64,000 nucleotides of DNA from UBA2421 sp002343075 (GTDB lineage Bacteria; Planctomycetota; Phycisphaerae; Tepidisphaerales; Tepidisphaeraceae), in contig CALJLN010000034.1 of assembly GCA_937982565.1 (NCBI GenBank), forward strand, positions 62,001 to 126,000. The letters run 5' to 3'. Below, one piece after another: positions 28,274-38,588 of this stretch (position 1 is its first letter; each line of letters starts with the position of its first letter). Position numbers and translations under genes: made by a program. Under the pieces are notes generated by a model. The model was not told the DNA's origin. It ran no database searches and saw only the letters and a list, made by a program, of their open reading frames with translations.

Positions 28274-31200
28274 TCACGCAGTGAGCGTGATCAGGATGAC
28301 CATATCGCCCGTTAATCCCTTTGCATCGGTGACCCTGACCGTAATCTCGTGGGTCGGCTGGTTTGCGATCAATAGCATTGAGCCATCGAGCACGGAAACA
28401 AGCCCGGAAGTCGTGTTGATTTGAAACCTCCCGCCAGCGTTGTCGATGAGAGAGAATGAGCGCGTGTCGAGTGAGTTGCCATCGGACGATGTGACTGTGC
28501 CAACAGGCGTGCCGTTGGCGCTTTGCTCTTGAACCGAGTTGTTGGAAATGCCGGTGATGGTCGGCGCGACATTCAGCAGTTGGCTCGCCGGGATGGTGCC
28601 GTTGGCAAACTGGAAAAATTCGGTGGTGTTGTGGACGGTATCGGTGCCATCGGGCGATCCGGCGCGGGTATCGACGAGGGTGTAGTTTGCGCCCGAGAGT
28701 GTGATGGTGTACTGCGCCCAGTTTCCGGTGAAGACAGCGGTGTCGCTGGTGCCAGCGTCGCCGCTGAGCGAGTCATTCCCTCCGCCGCCGGCGAGGGTGT
28801 CATTACCGCCGCCGCCGAGGAGGGTGTTGGCGGCGGCGTTGCCGGTGAGCGAGTCGTTGCCGACACTCGACCCGCGCAGTGATTCAAAAGATGAGAACGT
28901 GTCGGTTCCGTCGGCGGGGTTGGAACTTGTTGCAACGCCGGTGGCAAGGCTGGCGGTGATATTGCCGACAGAGTTAAGGAAATCGACCCGGTCGGTTCCG
29001 GCGCCGCCGATTGCGGTGTCGTTGCCTGCGGAAAGGAAGATGATGTCATTCCCCGCGCCGCCGTCGATTGAATCGTCTCCGGCACCGTCGGTGATGGTGT
29101 TGGCGGCGGTGGAGCCGACCAGCGTATCGTTGAAGCTGCTGAGCACCACCGACTCTATGGCGATGAGCGTATCGGTGCCGCTGGCCTGAATAGCAGTTCC
29201 TGTCGCGAGGCTCACACTCACGCCGGCGGTGTCGTTATCGTAATAGGCGATGTCAGTGCCGGCCCCGCCATTGAGGGTGTCACTGCCCGCGCCGCCGCGC
29301 AGGCTGTCGTTGCCGGACCCACCGTCGAGCGAGTCGTCACCGTCCATGCCGTCGAGATAGTTGGCTGCAGTACTGCCGATGAGCGTATCACCGAAACCAG
29401 ACCCGCGAACGTTCTCGAATGTAGCCAGCGAGTCATTCCCGTCGCCGGTTGCGGTTCCCGTCGCGAGGTTGACCACCACCCCCGCCGGGGATGAGACGAA
29501 GAAAACCCAATCAGTGCCGGTGCCCCCAATGAGCGTGTCATTGCCGCTGTCGCCGCTCACCGTATCGTTGCCCGCGCCTCCGTCGATGCTGTCGGTACCC
29601 TGGGCCCCGGCGAGAGAGTCGTTCCCGCCATTGCCGAGGATCGTGTCTGGCTCCAATCCGCCGGTGAAGGTGTCAGCGCCGCTGGTGCCGTTGTAAACCA
29701 CGCCAGGCAGGTCGTTCAGGTTGACCGTTAGTGTAAAATCTGCTGAAAGCCCGCCCGCGTCGGTCACGCTAACGACGATGGCATGTGTTTCAGCGGACTC
29801 GAAATCGAGCAATGCCCCATCCGCAACAGTGAGTAAGCCCGCCGAGTTGACTGCAAATCGCCCGCCTGCGTCATCGGCGAGCAGGTAGGTGAGCGAGTCG
29901 CCACCATCGGGATCCTGACCGGATACAGTCCCAACCAGCGTGCCATTCGCAGCATTCTCATTTACAGAGTCTGGGGACAACGTCGCGCCGGTGGGCATTT
30001 CGTTTACATCGTTGATGGATAAGGTGATCGGCGCATCGTCCGGGTTGTTCGTGATAGAAGGATCGTTCACGCGCACCGCAACAGCGAGCGATGGATTGGA
30101 CTCAAAATCGAGCGCCGCGCCGGGCCGCAACATGAGCTGCGAGCCATCGATCTCGAAGAGGATTGCGTCGTCGCCGGTGAGCGATAGTGTTGGCGAGCCA
30201 AGCGCATCATCGGTAATCACGATATCGGCAATCGCGATGGGTGCCGACGTATCCTGATCTTCATCGAGCGAACTAACCAACTGCGTGAGCATAACAGCCG
30301 GCGGCTCGTTGACATCCTGCACCTGAATGGTCGCCGCAAGCTCGGTGGTGGCTGCCCGGGCATCGGTGACGGCGACGGTAATGGCGTGCTCGGCTGCGGT
30401 TTCAAAGTCAATGAGTGTGGTGTTGGCCACGCTTAACTCACCGGTTATTGAGTTGATGGCAAATCGCCCGCCTGCGTTGTCGAGGAGGGTGAACGTGAGT
30501 TCGTCGAGCGCGTTGTTGTCGGTTGCCGCAAAAATCGCGACTGCCGTTCCGTTGGCGGCGAGTTCCGGGACCGATCCTCCCGAATCCAGCGCGAGAGCGG
30601 GGGGCACATTCAAGAGCTGGTCTGCAAGCAGGTTGCCGTCATCGAAAGTGAAGCTCTCGACTTGTCGGACGGTGTCGTTGCCATCCGGTGAGCCGACGCG
30701 TTCATCCGAGAACAGAAACGTATCGGCATCGATTGCGGAGATCGCGTAATCCCGCCAGCGGCCGGTGAAAGTGGCGGTGTCGAAACCGTCGCCGCCGTGG
30801 AGAAAATCGTCTCCGGGTCCCGCGACGAACTCATCGTCGCCGGAATTGCCAGAAAGCGTGTCGTTGCCGGTCGTCCCGCTGAGCGTGGCCGGTGCAGGGG
30901 ATGTTTCGATCGCTTCGATTCCGTCGAAGATGTCGGCGTCGGCCCACGGGCCTGTCGGCGCGCCGTCGACGACGTTTAGACCGCCGGAAGCGTAGAAGTA
31001 GCTCAGTTGGTCATTGCCGGATTGGCCAGCGAGCCTGTCGGCGCCGGGGCCGGAGTAGAGGATGTCGTCACCCGCACCGCCGCGAAGGGTGTCATTGCCT
31101 TCGGTGGCGAAGAGTTTGTCGTTGCCGGTGCCGCCGAGTGCCGAATCGTTGCCCGGGCCGGTGTCGATCACATCGCTGCCGCCGTGGCCGACGATGGTAT

Positions 31201-31840
31201 CGTTGCCTTCACCGCCGAGGAGACGGTCGGGCTGGGCGTTGCCGGCGATGTAGTCGTCGCCGGCTTCGCCGCGCAGCTCATCACGACCATCACCGCCGTG
31301 AAGGGTGTCGTTGCCGTCGGCGGCGAAGACCAGGTCGTCGCCGGCGCCGCCGTCGATTGAATCATCTCCGGACCCGGTGCGAATTGTGTCGTCGCCATCG
31401 CCCGCGTCGACGCGCTTCGCGCCACGGGTAACGGCCAGCACCGAATCGTTGCCGGCTCCGGTTGAGATAACCGCAGGCAGGCCGACGGCGATGCGAATCT
31501 GGTCGTTTCCTGCGCCGGTCTGAATGCGGATGTCGCGAACGAGCACGCTATCAAACACCCGGGTGCGGCCCGAAGCCAGCGCACGAATGGTCCCACCATC
31601 GCGGCGGACGCGAATGATCTGCGGTGCGTCGTCGGTGATGACAGTGAGCGTCGTGCCTTCCAGCGTGAACGCGGCGAGAAGGCTTCGGCGTTCGAGCGAT
31701 TCGATGAATGGCTGCAGTATTGGCCGGGTAACCGGATGCGTGGCACGAGTGAGTTGGGTGAGCTTGCGTAGGCGGGCCGCGCGCAGAACAGGCGCGGGGA
31801 ATCTCCCTGAATTTGTTACGGCCCGCGAACGACCAGACAT
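28274..31840 (-). CDS. giant LEPR-motif adhesin-like protein, RTX and cadherin-like repeats
   Basis: 1188 aa; the ATG at 31840 has GGAG close upstream. LEPR motif FIESLERRSLLAAF at about residues 45-58. First RTX block at about 90-310 (GGDGRDELRGEAGDD and similar). A segment at about 345-405 (FTGRWRDYAIS...FDDG) recurs near residues 1055-1105. Cadherin-like domains at about 415-710 (VNEPPAVML, NDVNEMPTG, DFESAETHAIVVSVTDAGG), a second RTX block at about 715-1010, and a final cadherin-like domain to the C-terminus. Both domain types bind calcium, and the architecture suggests a long surface fibre or matrix protein for attachment. No dedicated secretion genes are nearby. Confidence 0.87.
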   Translation of the reverse strand: MSGRSRAVTNSGRFPAPVLRAARLRKLTQLTRATHPVTRPILQPFIESLERRSLLAAFTLEGTTLTVITDDAPQIIRVRRDGGTIRALASGRTRVFDSVLVRDIRIQTGAGNDQIRIAVGLPAVISTGAGNDSVLAVTRGAKRVDAGDGDDTIRTGSGDDSIDGGAGDDLVFAADGNDTLHGGDGRDELRGEAGDDYIAGNAQPDRLLGGEGNDTIVGHGGSDVIDTGPGNDSALGGTGNDKLFATEGNDTLRGGAGDDILYSGPGADRLAGQSGNDQLSYFYASGGLNVVDGAPTGPWADADIFDGIEAIETSPAPATLSGTTGNDTLSGNSGDDEFVAGPGDDFLHGGDGFDTATFTGRWRDYAISAIDADTFLFSDERVGSPDGNDTVRQVESFTFDDGNLLADQLLNVPPALALDSGGSVPELAANGTAVAIFAATDNNALDELTFTLLDNAGGRFAINSITGELSVANTTLIDFETAAEHAITVAVTDARAATTELAATIQVQDVNEPPAVMLTQLVSSLDEDQDTSAPIAIADIVITDDALGSPTLSLTGDDAILFEIDGSQLMLRPGAALDFESNPSLAVAVRVNDPSITNNPDDAPITLSINDVNEMPTGATLSPDSVNENAANGTLVGTVSGQDPDGGDSLTYLLADDAGGRFAVNSAGLLTVADGALLDFESAETHAIVVSVTDAGGLSADFTLTVNLNDLPGVVYNGTSGADTFTGGLEPDTILGNGGNDSLAGAQGTDSIDGGAGNDTVSGDSGNDTLIGGTGTDWVFFVSSPAGVVVNLATGTATGDGNDSLATFENVRGSGFGDTLIGSTAANYLDGMDGDDSLDGGSGNDSLRGGAGSDTLNGGAGTDIAYYDNDTAGVSVSLATGTAIQASGTDTLIAIESVVLSSFNDTLVGSTAANTITDGAGDDSIDGGAGNDIIFLSAGNDTAIGGAGTDRVDFLNSVGNITASLATGVATSSNPADGTDTFSSFESLRGSSVGNDSLTGNAAANTLLGGGGNDTLAGGGGNDSLSGDAGTSDTAVFTGNWAQYTITLSGANYTLVDTRAGSPDGTDTVHNTTEFFQFANGTIPASQLLNVAPTITGISNNSVQEQSANGTPVGTVTSSDGNSLDTRSFSLIDNAGGRFQINTTSGLVSVLDGSMLLIANQPTHEITVRVTDAKGLTGDMVILITLTA

Positions 31841-32144
31841 TACTCCATTATCGGCACCAGGCAGCCGGACCGTTACGCGATCGCAGGCGATTGGGGCAGC
31901 GTTTTGCGTATTTGATTAGCCCGCCGTTCATGACGCTGCGGCTCCTCCGCCGCCAACCGGGGCGACGTCCAGAAAAGAGGGGGTGCAACAGTTTAAAAAC
32001 GCATGGCTTGGTCAGGGCGAATGACCCCGGCAAGGAACTGTTGCAGAAAGCACATTCGCGAATTTTCTGGCAAGAAAAGAGTCACCTGAATGGCTGCGAA
32101 GAATGGGGCGAACTCCGTGCGCTGGTGATCAATCGCACGCAGAA
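31841..32144. other. 304-bp region upstream of the giant adhesin gene
   Basis: No gene is supported. On the minus strand this is the 5' region of the adhesin gene and the 3' region of the downstream PilB gene. It ends in a GGAG next to the adhesin ATG. I see no clear terminator, riboswitch fold or -35/-10 pair. Confidence 0.4.
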
Positions 32145-34007
<1,863 letters not shown>

Positions 34008-34185
34008 AATTTCACGTCCAATCCAAAGGGCAGCCTGGAATCTTCACTGCCTACTGCATTTCCCGGAGGAGGGACAAGAGCCACGGCGGTCCTCGGTGTG
34101 GTAGTCAATTGTTGCTACCGAGGCTCTCTCCCCTCGTCCGTGTGCGGTGCCTTCCTCCGGAAAGGCACAACACCTCAAAATCAAA

Positions 34186-35427
34186 CTACTTCTTTCCCGC
34201 CGCCGCCTGCATTCGAGCGCGGTTGGCGGCGATTTGTGCTTGCTTCTCAGCGTCGCTTTGCGCGCCTCCGGGCGCGCCGGGCTTGGCTGAGCCGCCACCG
34301 GCAGCGGCCGCTTCGGCTTCGCCGGCCTCTGGATACTCGTCCTCGACATCGACCCCGACGCCCGCCTTGGTCAATCGATCGACCATGCTTCCGGGCACCT
34401 TACTCTTGTCGACAGCTTCCTCGGCACTGATCTTGCCCGCCTGGAAAAGCTGCCACAGGTGATCGTCGAGCAACTGCATGCCGTACTTCTTGCCGGTCTG
34501 GATGTCGGAGTCAATTCGGAACGTCTTGTTATCGCGAATCAGGTTCTGAATCGACGGGGTGACGTACATAAACTCATATGCCGCAACCCGACCCTCCTGA
34601 TCGCTGCGCGGGCAGAGCGTTTGCGAGAGCACCGCGATGAGGTTGTTGGCCAACTGCACGCGAATCTGTTCCTGCGCGTCGGTCGGAAACGCATCGATGA
34701 CGCGGTTGATGGTCGATGCCGCGCCGTTGGTGTGCAGCGTGCCGAACACCAAGTGCCCCGTTTCGGCAGCGGTGATGGCCGCACCGATGGTTGCAAGGTC
34801 GCGCATTTCACCGACGAGCAACACATCAGGGTCTTGACGCAATGCCCGGCGGATGGCCTCGGCGAAGTTGGGCACGTCCACGCCCACCTCTCGCTGTACC
34901 ACGATGCTCTTTTTGTGTGGGTGGTAGTATTCGATCGGGTCTTCCATCGTAATGATGTGGCGATCGAAGCTCTCGTTGATCCAGTTAATCATGCAGGCCA
35001 GCGTGGTTGTTTTGCCCGAGCCGGTCGGCCCGGTCACCAGGAAAATCCCACGCGGGCGCCGGCAGATCTGCTCGGCCATCGCCGGCAGGCCGATCTGCTC
35101 AAACGTCATGAGCTTGTTGGGAATCTTTCGAAGCACCAGCGAGCAGTAACCCTTTTGTTTGAAGATGCTTACGCGAAATCTCGCTTCGTCGCCGTAGGCA
35201 AAGCCGAAGTCGCCCGAGCCGGTCTCTTCAAACTCCTGCTGAATTCGATCGGGGGTGATCGATTTCATCAGCGACATCGTATCTTCGGCGTCGAGGGTTT
35301 TGGTTTGCAACTCGCGCAGGTGTCCGTGCAGCCGCAGCGTCGGCGGGCGGCCGACGGCGAGGTGTAGGTCGCTGGCATTGCGGCGTACGGTGGTTTCAAG
35401 CAGGCGGTCGATCTGAATTGTAGCCAT
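34186..35427 (-). CDS. pilT: twitching motility retraction ATPase
   Basis: 413 aa, cytoplasmic hexameric ATPase that depolymerises type IV pili. It starts M-A-T-I-Q-I-D-R-L-L and has ASDLHLAVGRPPTLRLHG at the N-terminus, as in PilT. Walker A GPTGSGKTTT (about 133-142), Walker B VLLVGEMRDL and the His box GHLVFGTLHT are intact. It lacks the zinc module of PilB, as expected. The C-terminal 50 residues (EAEAAAAGGGSAKPGAPGGAQ) are a low-complexity extension beyond the usual ~345-370 aa. The start is 16 bp after the methyltransferase stop. Confidence 0.93.
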   Translation of the reverse strand: MATIQIDRLLETTVRRNASDLHLAVGRPPTLRLHGHLRELQTKTLDAEDTMSLMKSITPDRIQQEFEETGSGDFGFAYGDEARFRVSIFKQKGYCSLVLRKIPNKLMTFEQIGLPAMAEQICRRPRGIFLVTGPTGSGKTTTLACMINWINESFDRHIITMEDPIEYYHPHKKSIVVQREVGVDVPNFAEAIRRALRQDPDVLLVGEMRDLATIGAAITAAETGHLVFGTLHTNGAASTINRVIDAFPTDAQEQIRVQLANNLIAVLSQTLCPRSDQEGRVAAYEFMYVTPSIQNLIRDNKTFRIDSDIQTGKKYGMQLLDDHLWQLFQAGKISAEEAVDKSKVPGSMVDRLTKAGVGVDVEDEYPEAGEAEAAAAGGGSAKPGAPGGAQSDAEKQAQIAANRARMQAAAGKK

Positions 35428-35443
35428 AAGGGCGATTCCTGAG

Positions 35444-36415
35444 TCATTGGTGCGTCGTCAGAGGCTTTTTCCACGTGAGCAATACATGGTGAGCCAGAAG
35501 TTCATCATCCGAGTAGTCGCTTAGCTCGCTGCGGCCCCGAACCGATTGAAGTGCCGCCGACAAGTCGGGCTTGGCCTGCGGAATCCACTCAAACTGGCTG
35601 CCGGGGCAGTGTTTATCAGCGATCTCTCTGAATTGTTTTCCGCGCCACCGGTTGACGTAGGCGTTGGGGTGCACCGACGCCGCGTGTTCCGGCAGAAGGT
35701 GAGCCCACGGGTGCGGCCGATTGCCAGACTCGGTAATCCAGCGCAAATCGTGCATGGCATTGTATTGCCCGTAGTGATTCGCGCGAATCCACATCGCGCC
35801 CCCGGGCCTAAGCACACGCACAATCTCCCTCAGGCAGGCTTCAGGGTCAGGGAGATGTTCAAAAACGTCGGTGGAGTAGACTACGTCAAACGACCCGCTG
35901 TCAAACGGCAGGCGCGTCGCATCGCCGGTGTGTGCGGTATAGGCAGGCCATGCCTGCAGGTTGAGCAGTTTGCAAAACGAGCGACGAATGGCGCGGTTTA
36001 CGCCGGTCGCTTCCCGCACGACCGACTTCAGACACCGCATCGGGCCGTTATGTCGAAGGATTCGCGTAAAGCCGGCTACATCCAATAGCCCCCGGGGCGT
36101 GACATCGAGATCGATGCCGTGCGCTTCGTTGGGCCGGCTGGCAACGTAGGCGATCAGCATCTGCGTCTGTCCATGCCCGACTTCCAGGGTTCGCAGTTGT
36201 TTGAGCGTGACGCCGCAGCGGGAGAAAAGTGATTGCTCGACGAAGCGACAATCTTCAATTGCATCGCCCACAAATGCCGCCGAGTTATTCACCTGCGTTC
36301 GCACTGCGCGCAACTGGCGAAATCCGTCGGCAAACACGCGCAGCGGATTAAAGCCTGTCGTCGTGTACGAGACGGCGCCGTCGTTCTGCGTGATTGGCGA
36401 GGATGCTTCACTCAT
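35444..36415 (-). CDS. SAM-dependent class I methyltransferase
   Basis: 323 aa. A Rossmann methyltransferase with motif I variant LEVGHGQTQMLIAYVA (about 76-91), an acidic residue at the end of strand 2 (GIDLDV), and the Methyltransf_11-type segment VYSTDVFEHLPDPEACLREIVRVLRPGG. It sits between a PilB and pilT, with a 43-bp gap on one side and 16 bp on the other, so it is probably in their operon. The substrate is unknown; a pilus-linked glycan or lipid is possible but unproven. Confidence 0.85.
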   Translation of the reverse strand: MSEASSPITQNDGAVSYTTTGFNPLRVFADGFRQLRAVRTQVNNSAAFVGDAIEDCRFVEQSLFSRCGVTLKQLRTLEVGHGQTQMLIAYVASRPNEAHGIDLDVTPRGLLDVAGFTRILRHNGPMRCLKSVVREATGVNRAIRRSFCKLLNLQAWPAYTAHTGDATRLPFDSGSFDVVYSTDVFEHLPDPEACLREIVRVLRPGGAMWIRANHYGQYNAMHDLRWITESGNRPHPWAHLLPEHAASVHPNAYVNRWRGKQFREIADKHCPGSQFEWIPQAKPDLSAALQSVRGRSELSDYSDDELLAHHVLLTWKKPLTTHQ

Positions 36416-36458
36416 GCGATTTAATGCCGGCGGAGACTGGCCCGCATCGGCGCGCCGG

Positions 36459-38246
36459 TTATTGGTTGGTGATAATCCCTTCCACCTGCGCCACCTTCAC
36501 AATCTCTTCCGCAGTGGTGGTGCCATTGAGCACCTTGAGCTTGCCGTCCTGCAGCAGGCTTTTCATACCTCCGGCCAGAGCCGCTTTGCGGATTTTGTTT
36601 GATGCCGCCCGCTCGAACGCCATCGAGCGCAGTTCCGAGTTCATCACCATCATCTCAAAAATGCCCAGCCGGCCACGGAACCCGGTTCCAGTACAGTAAT
36701 CGCAGCCCTTGGGCTTCATCAGCGTTTTCCCCTCCATTTCCTTGGCATTGATGCCGCAGAGCTTCAGCCACATCGGGTCGGGTTCCGGATCGGGGACTTT
36801 GCATTTCGGGCAAAGCACCCGGATGAGCCGCTGGGCCATCACGGCCTGGATGCTGGACGCCACGAGGAACGGCTTCACACCCATGTCGATCAGGCGGGTG
36901 ATTGCGCCCGGCGCGTCATTGGTGTGAAGCGTGCTGAATACCAGGTGACCGGTCAGCGCCGCCTGAATGGCAATCTCGGCCACTTCAAGGTCGCGAATTT
37001 CACCGACAAGAATGATGTTGGGAGCCTGACGCAGCATCGCGCGCAGCACGCTCTTGAACGTAAACCCGATGTTCTCTCGTATCTGACACTGGTTGATCCC
37101 GGGAAAGTTATATTCGACAGGATCTTCGGCTGTGATGATCTTCCGGTCGGGCCGGTTGAGCACATTGAGCGCGCCGTAGAGCGTCGTGGTTTTGCCCGAG
37201 CCGGTGGGGCCGGTCACCAGAAAGATGCCGTTGGGCCGCTTGATGAGCTTACTGAATGTCTTGTAGTCGTCTTCGGCAAAACCGAGGTTTTCCAGACCGA
37301 TGCGCACGCTGTCTGGACGCAAGATACGCAGCACGCACGACTCGCCGTGATATGCCGGCAGCGTGCTCACGCGGAAGTCGATCTGCGTCTTATCGATAAT
37401 CATCTTAATGCGGCCGTCCTGAGGCAGACGCTTCTCGGCGATGTCAATGCCCGCCATGATCTTTACGCGCGCAATCAGCGGGCCTTTCATTTTGACGGGG
37501 ATCTTGTCGCGTACCACACACTCGCCGTCGATGCGATACCGCAATTGCACCCGATCCTTCATCGGCTCGATGTGAATATCGCTCGCCCGGTTGCGCACAG
37601 CTTCGATAATGAGCGAATTGACAAGCTTGATGATCGGCGCCTGGGTCGCGTCGTTCCCGCCGGTGCCATCTTCGCCCATGCCGGCAAGGTCGATGGACTT
37701 ATCGATGGAACGATCGAGGGATTTATCCATCGACTTGTCCATGGACTTGTCCATCGTTGCGGAAAGCCGATCGATGGTCTTGTCCATCGTCTTATCGATG
37801 GTGTTTTTCGATGTCGTGTTAAACAGTTCATCGATCACGCCCTTAATGCGGCTCTTGGCGGCCAGCACGGGCTTGATTTCTTTTCCCACCCGGAAGCGCA
37901 GGATGTCCATCATCTCGACATCGCGCGGGTCGTGCGTTGCGACACGCAATTTGCCGTTTTCCTGGCCCAGCGGGAGGACCAGATATTTCTTCATCAATTC
38001 TTCGGGAATGCGCGAAAGCTGTTCCGGCGGGACGCTGCCTTTGTCGAGATCGACATATTCCATGCCGTGTTGCAGCGCAAGGGCCTTGTAGACGTTCGAC
38101 TCGCTTGCCAGCTTGAGATCGATTAAGGCTTCGCCGACGCGCAATTTCTTGGTCTTGGCATGCTCCAGCGCGCGGTTCACTTCCGCCGCTGAAATGATTT
38201 GCATTTCAATCAAGATTTCCCCTAAACGCTTGGCAGCTTTGGCCAT
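36459..38246 (-). CDS. second PilB/GspE-family ATPase, with a four-residue repeat linker
   Basis: 595 aa; the ATG at 38246 has GGAGAG about seven bases upstream. It has an MshEN-type N-terminal domain (about 1-145), then an unusual linker (about 148-186) built of [M/I/L]-D-[K/R]-[S/T] repeats, then the N2 domain (ASDIHIEPM) and the ATPase core with GPTGSGKTTTLYG, Walker B IILVGEIRDLEV and GHLVFSTLHTNDAPGA. The zinc motif is CPKC plus CDYCTGTGFRGR. It is first in the pil cluster and about as similar to PilB as to GspE. Two paralogous assembly motors in one operon suggest two machines or a heteromeric motor. Confidence 0.92.
   Translation of the reverse strand: MAKAAKRLGEILIEMQIISAAEVNRALEHAKTKKLRVGEALIDLKLASESNVYKALALQHGMEYVDLDKGSVPPEQLSRIPEELMKKYLVLPLGQENGKLRVATHDPRDVEMMDILRFRVGKEIKPVLAAKSRIKGVIDELFNTTSKNTIDKTMDKTIDRLSATMDKSMDKSMDKSLDRSIDKSIDLAGMGEDGTGGNDATQAPIIKLVNSLIIEAVRNRASDIHIEPMKDRVQLRYRIDGECVVRDKIPVKMKGPLIARVKIMAGIDIAEKRLPQDGRIKMIIDKTQIDFRVSTLPAYHGESCVLRILRPDSVRIGLENLGFAEDDYKTFSKLIKRPNGIFLVTGPTGSGKTTTLYGALNVLNRPDRKIITAEDPVEYNFPGINQCQIRENIGFTFKSVLRAMLRQAPNIILVGEIRDLEVAEIAIQAALTGHLVFSTLHTNDAPGAITRLIDMGVKPFLVASSIQAVMAQRLIRVLCPKCKVPDPEPDPMWLKLCGINAKEMEGKTLMKPKGCDYCTGTGFRGRLGIFEMMVMNSELRSMAFERAASNKIRKAALAGGMKSLLQDGKLKVLNGTTTAEEIVKVAQVEGIITNQ
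37690..37803 (-). repeat. 12-bp in-frame tandem repeat inside the second PilB gene
   Basis: Read on the minus strand, units such as ATGGACAAGTCC, ATGGACAAGTCG, ATGGATAAATCC and ATCGATAAGTCC follow each other, with diverged copies (ATCGACCTT, ATCGATCGGC) on both sides. They encode about nine [hydrophobic]-D-[basic]-[Ser/Thr] tetrapeptides. The copy number probably varies between strains by slippage. Confidence 0.85.
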
Positions 38247-38588
38247 GAGCGGCTCTCCAGTAGGGCGTTATTGTGCAGTTACAAGTTGTCGATGCGCAAA
38301 CATCCAGCGCAAACGCACATTGCTCATTCGTCCTTCTCGCGGAGCAGCTCGCGCAGACGAAAGAGAAGCAAGGCGGGAACGCCACCCCACGCCGGGGTAA
38401 TCACAAGTCTCCACCACCACGCGGCGTGGCAAGAGTCGAATCTACCCGCAGAGGGGCGGGGGCGGCAAGCTTTTTCGCTTTTCGAGCAAGAATTCAGCAT
38501 CCACTATTACGAGCCGGATTCGGACTTTGTTCGCGCCAACACAACCCATCGCAACCCACGCCGCCGCGCCGACCGCCAAGCCGCCCCG
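38247..38588. other. 342-bp intergenic region upstream of the pil cluster
   Basis: No gene is supported. On the minus strand it precedes the second PilB gene and follows the AAA+ ATPase gene. It holds the GGAGAG ribosome binding site of the PilB gene and probably its promoter, but I cannot assign -35/-10 boxes with confidence. The centre is purine-rich. Confidence 0.4.

Noticed and set aside
28274..31840. Tandem repeats that look CRISPR-like at DNA level
   Set aside because: They are in-frame RTX nonapeptide codons (GGxGxD), not separated by unique spacers, with no cas genes nearby.
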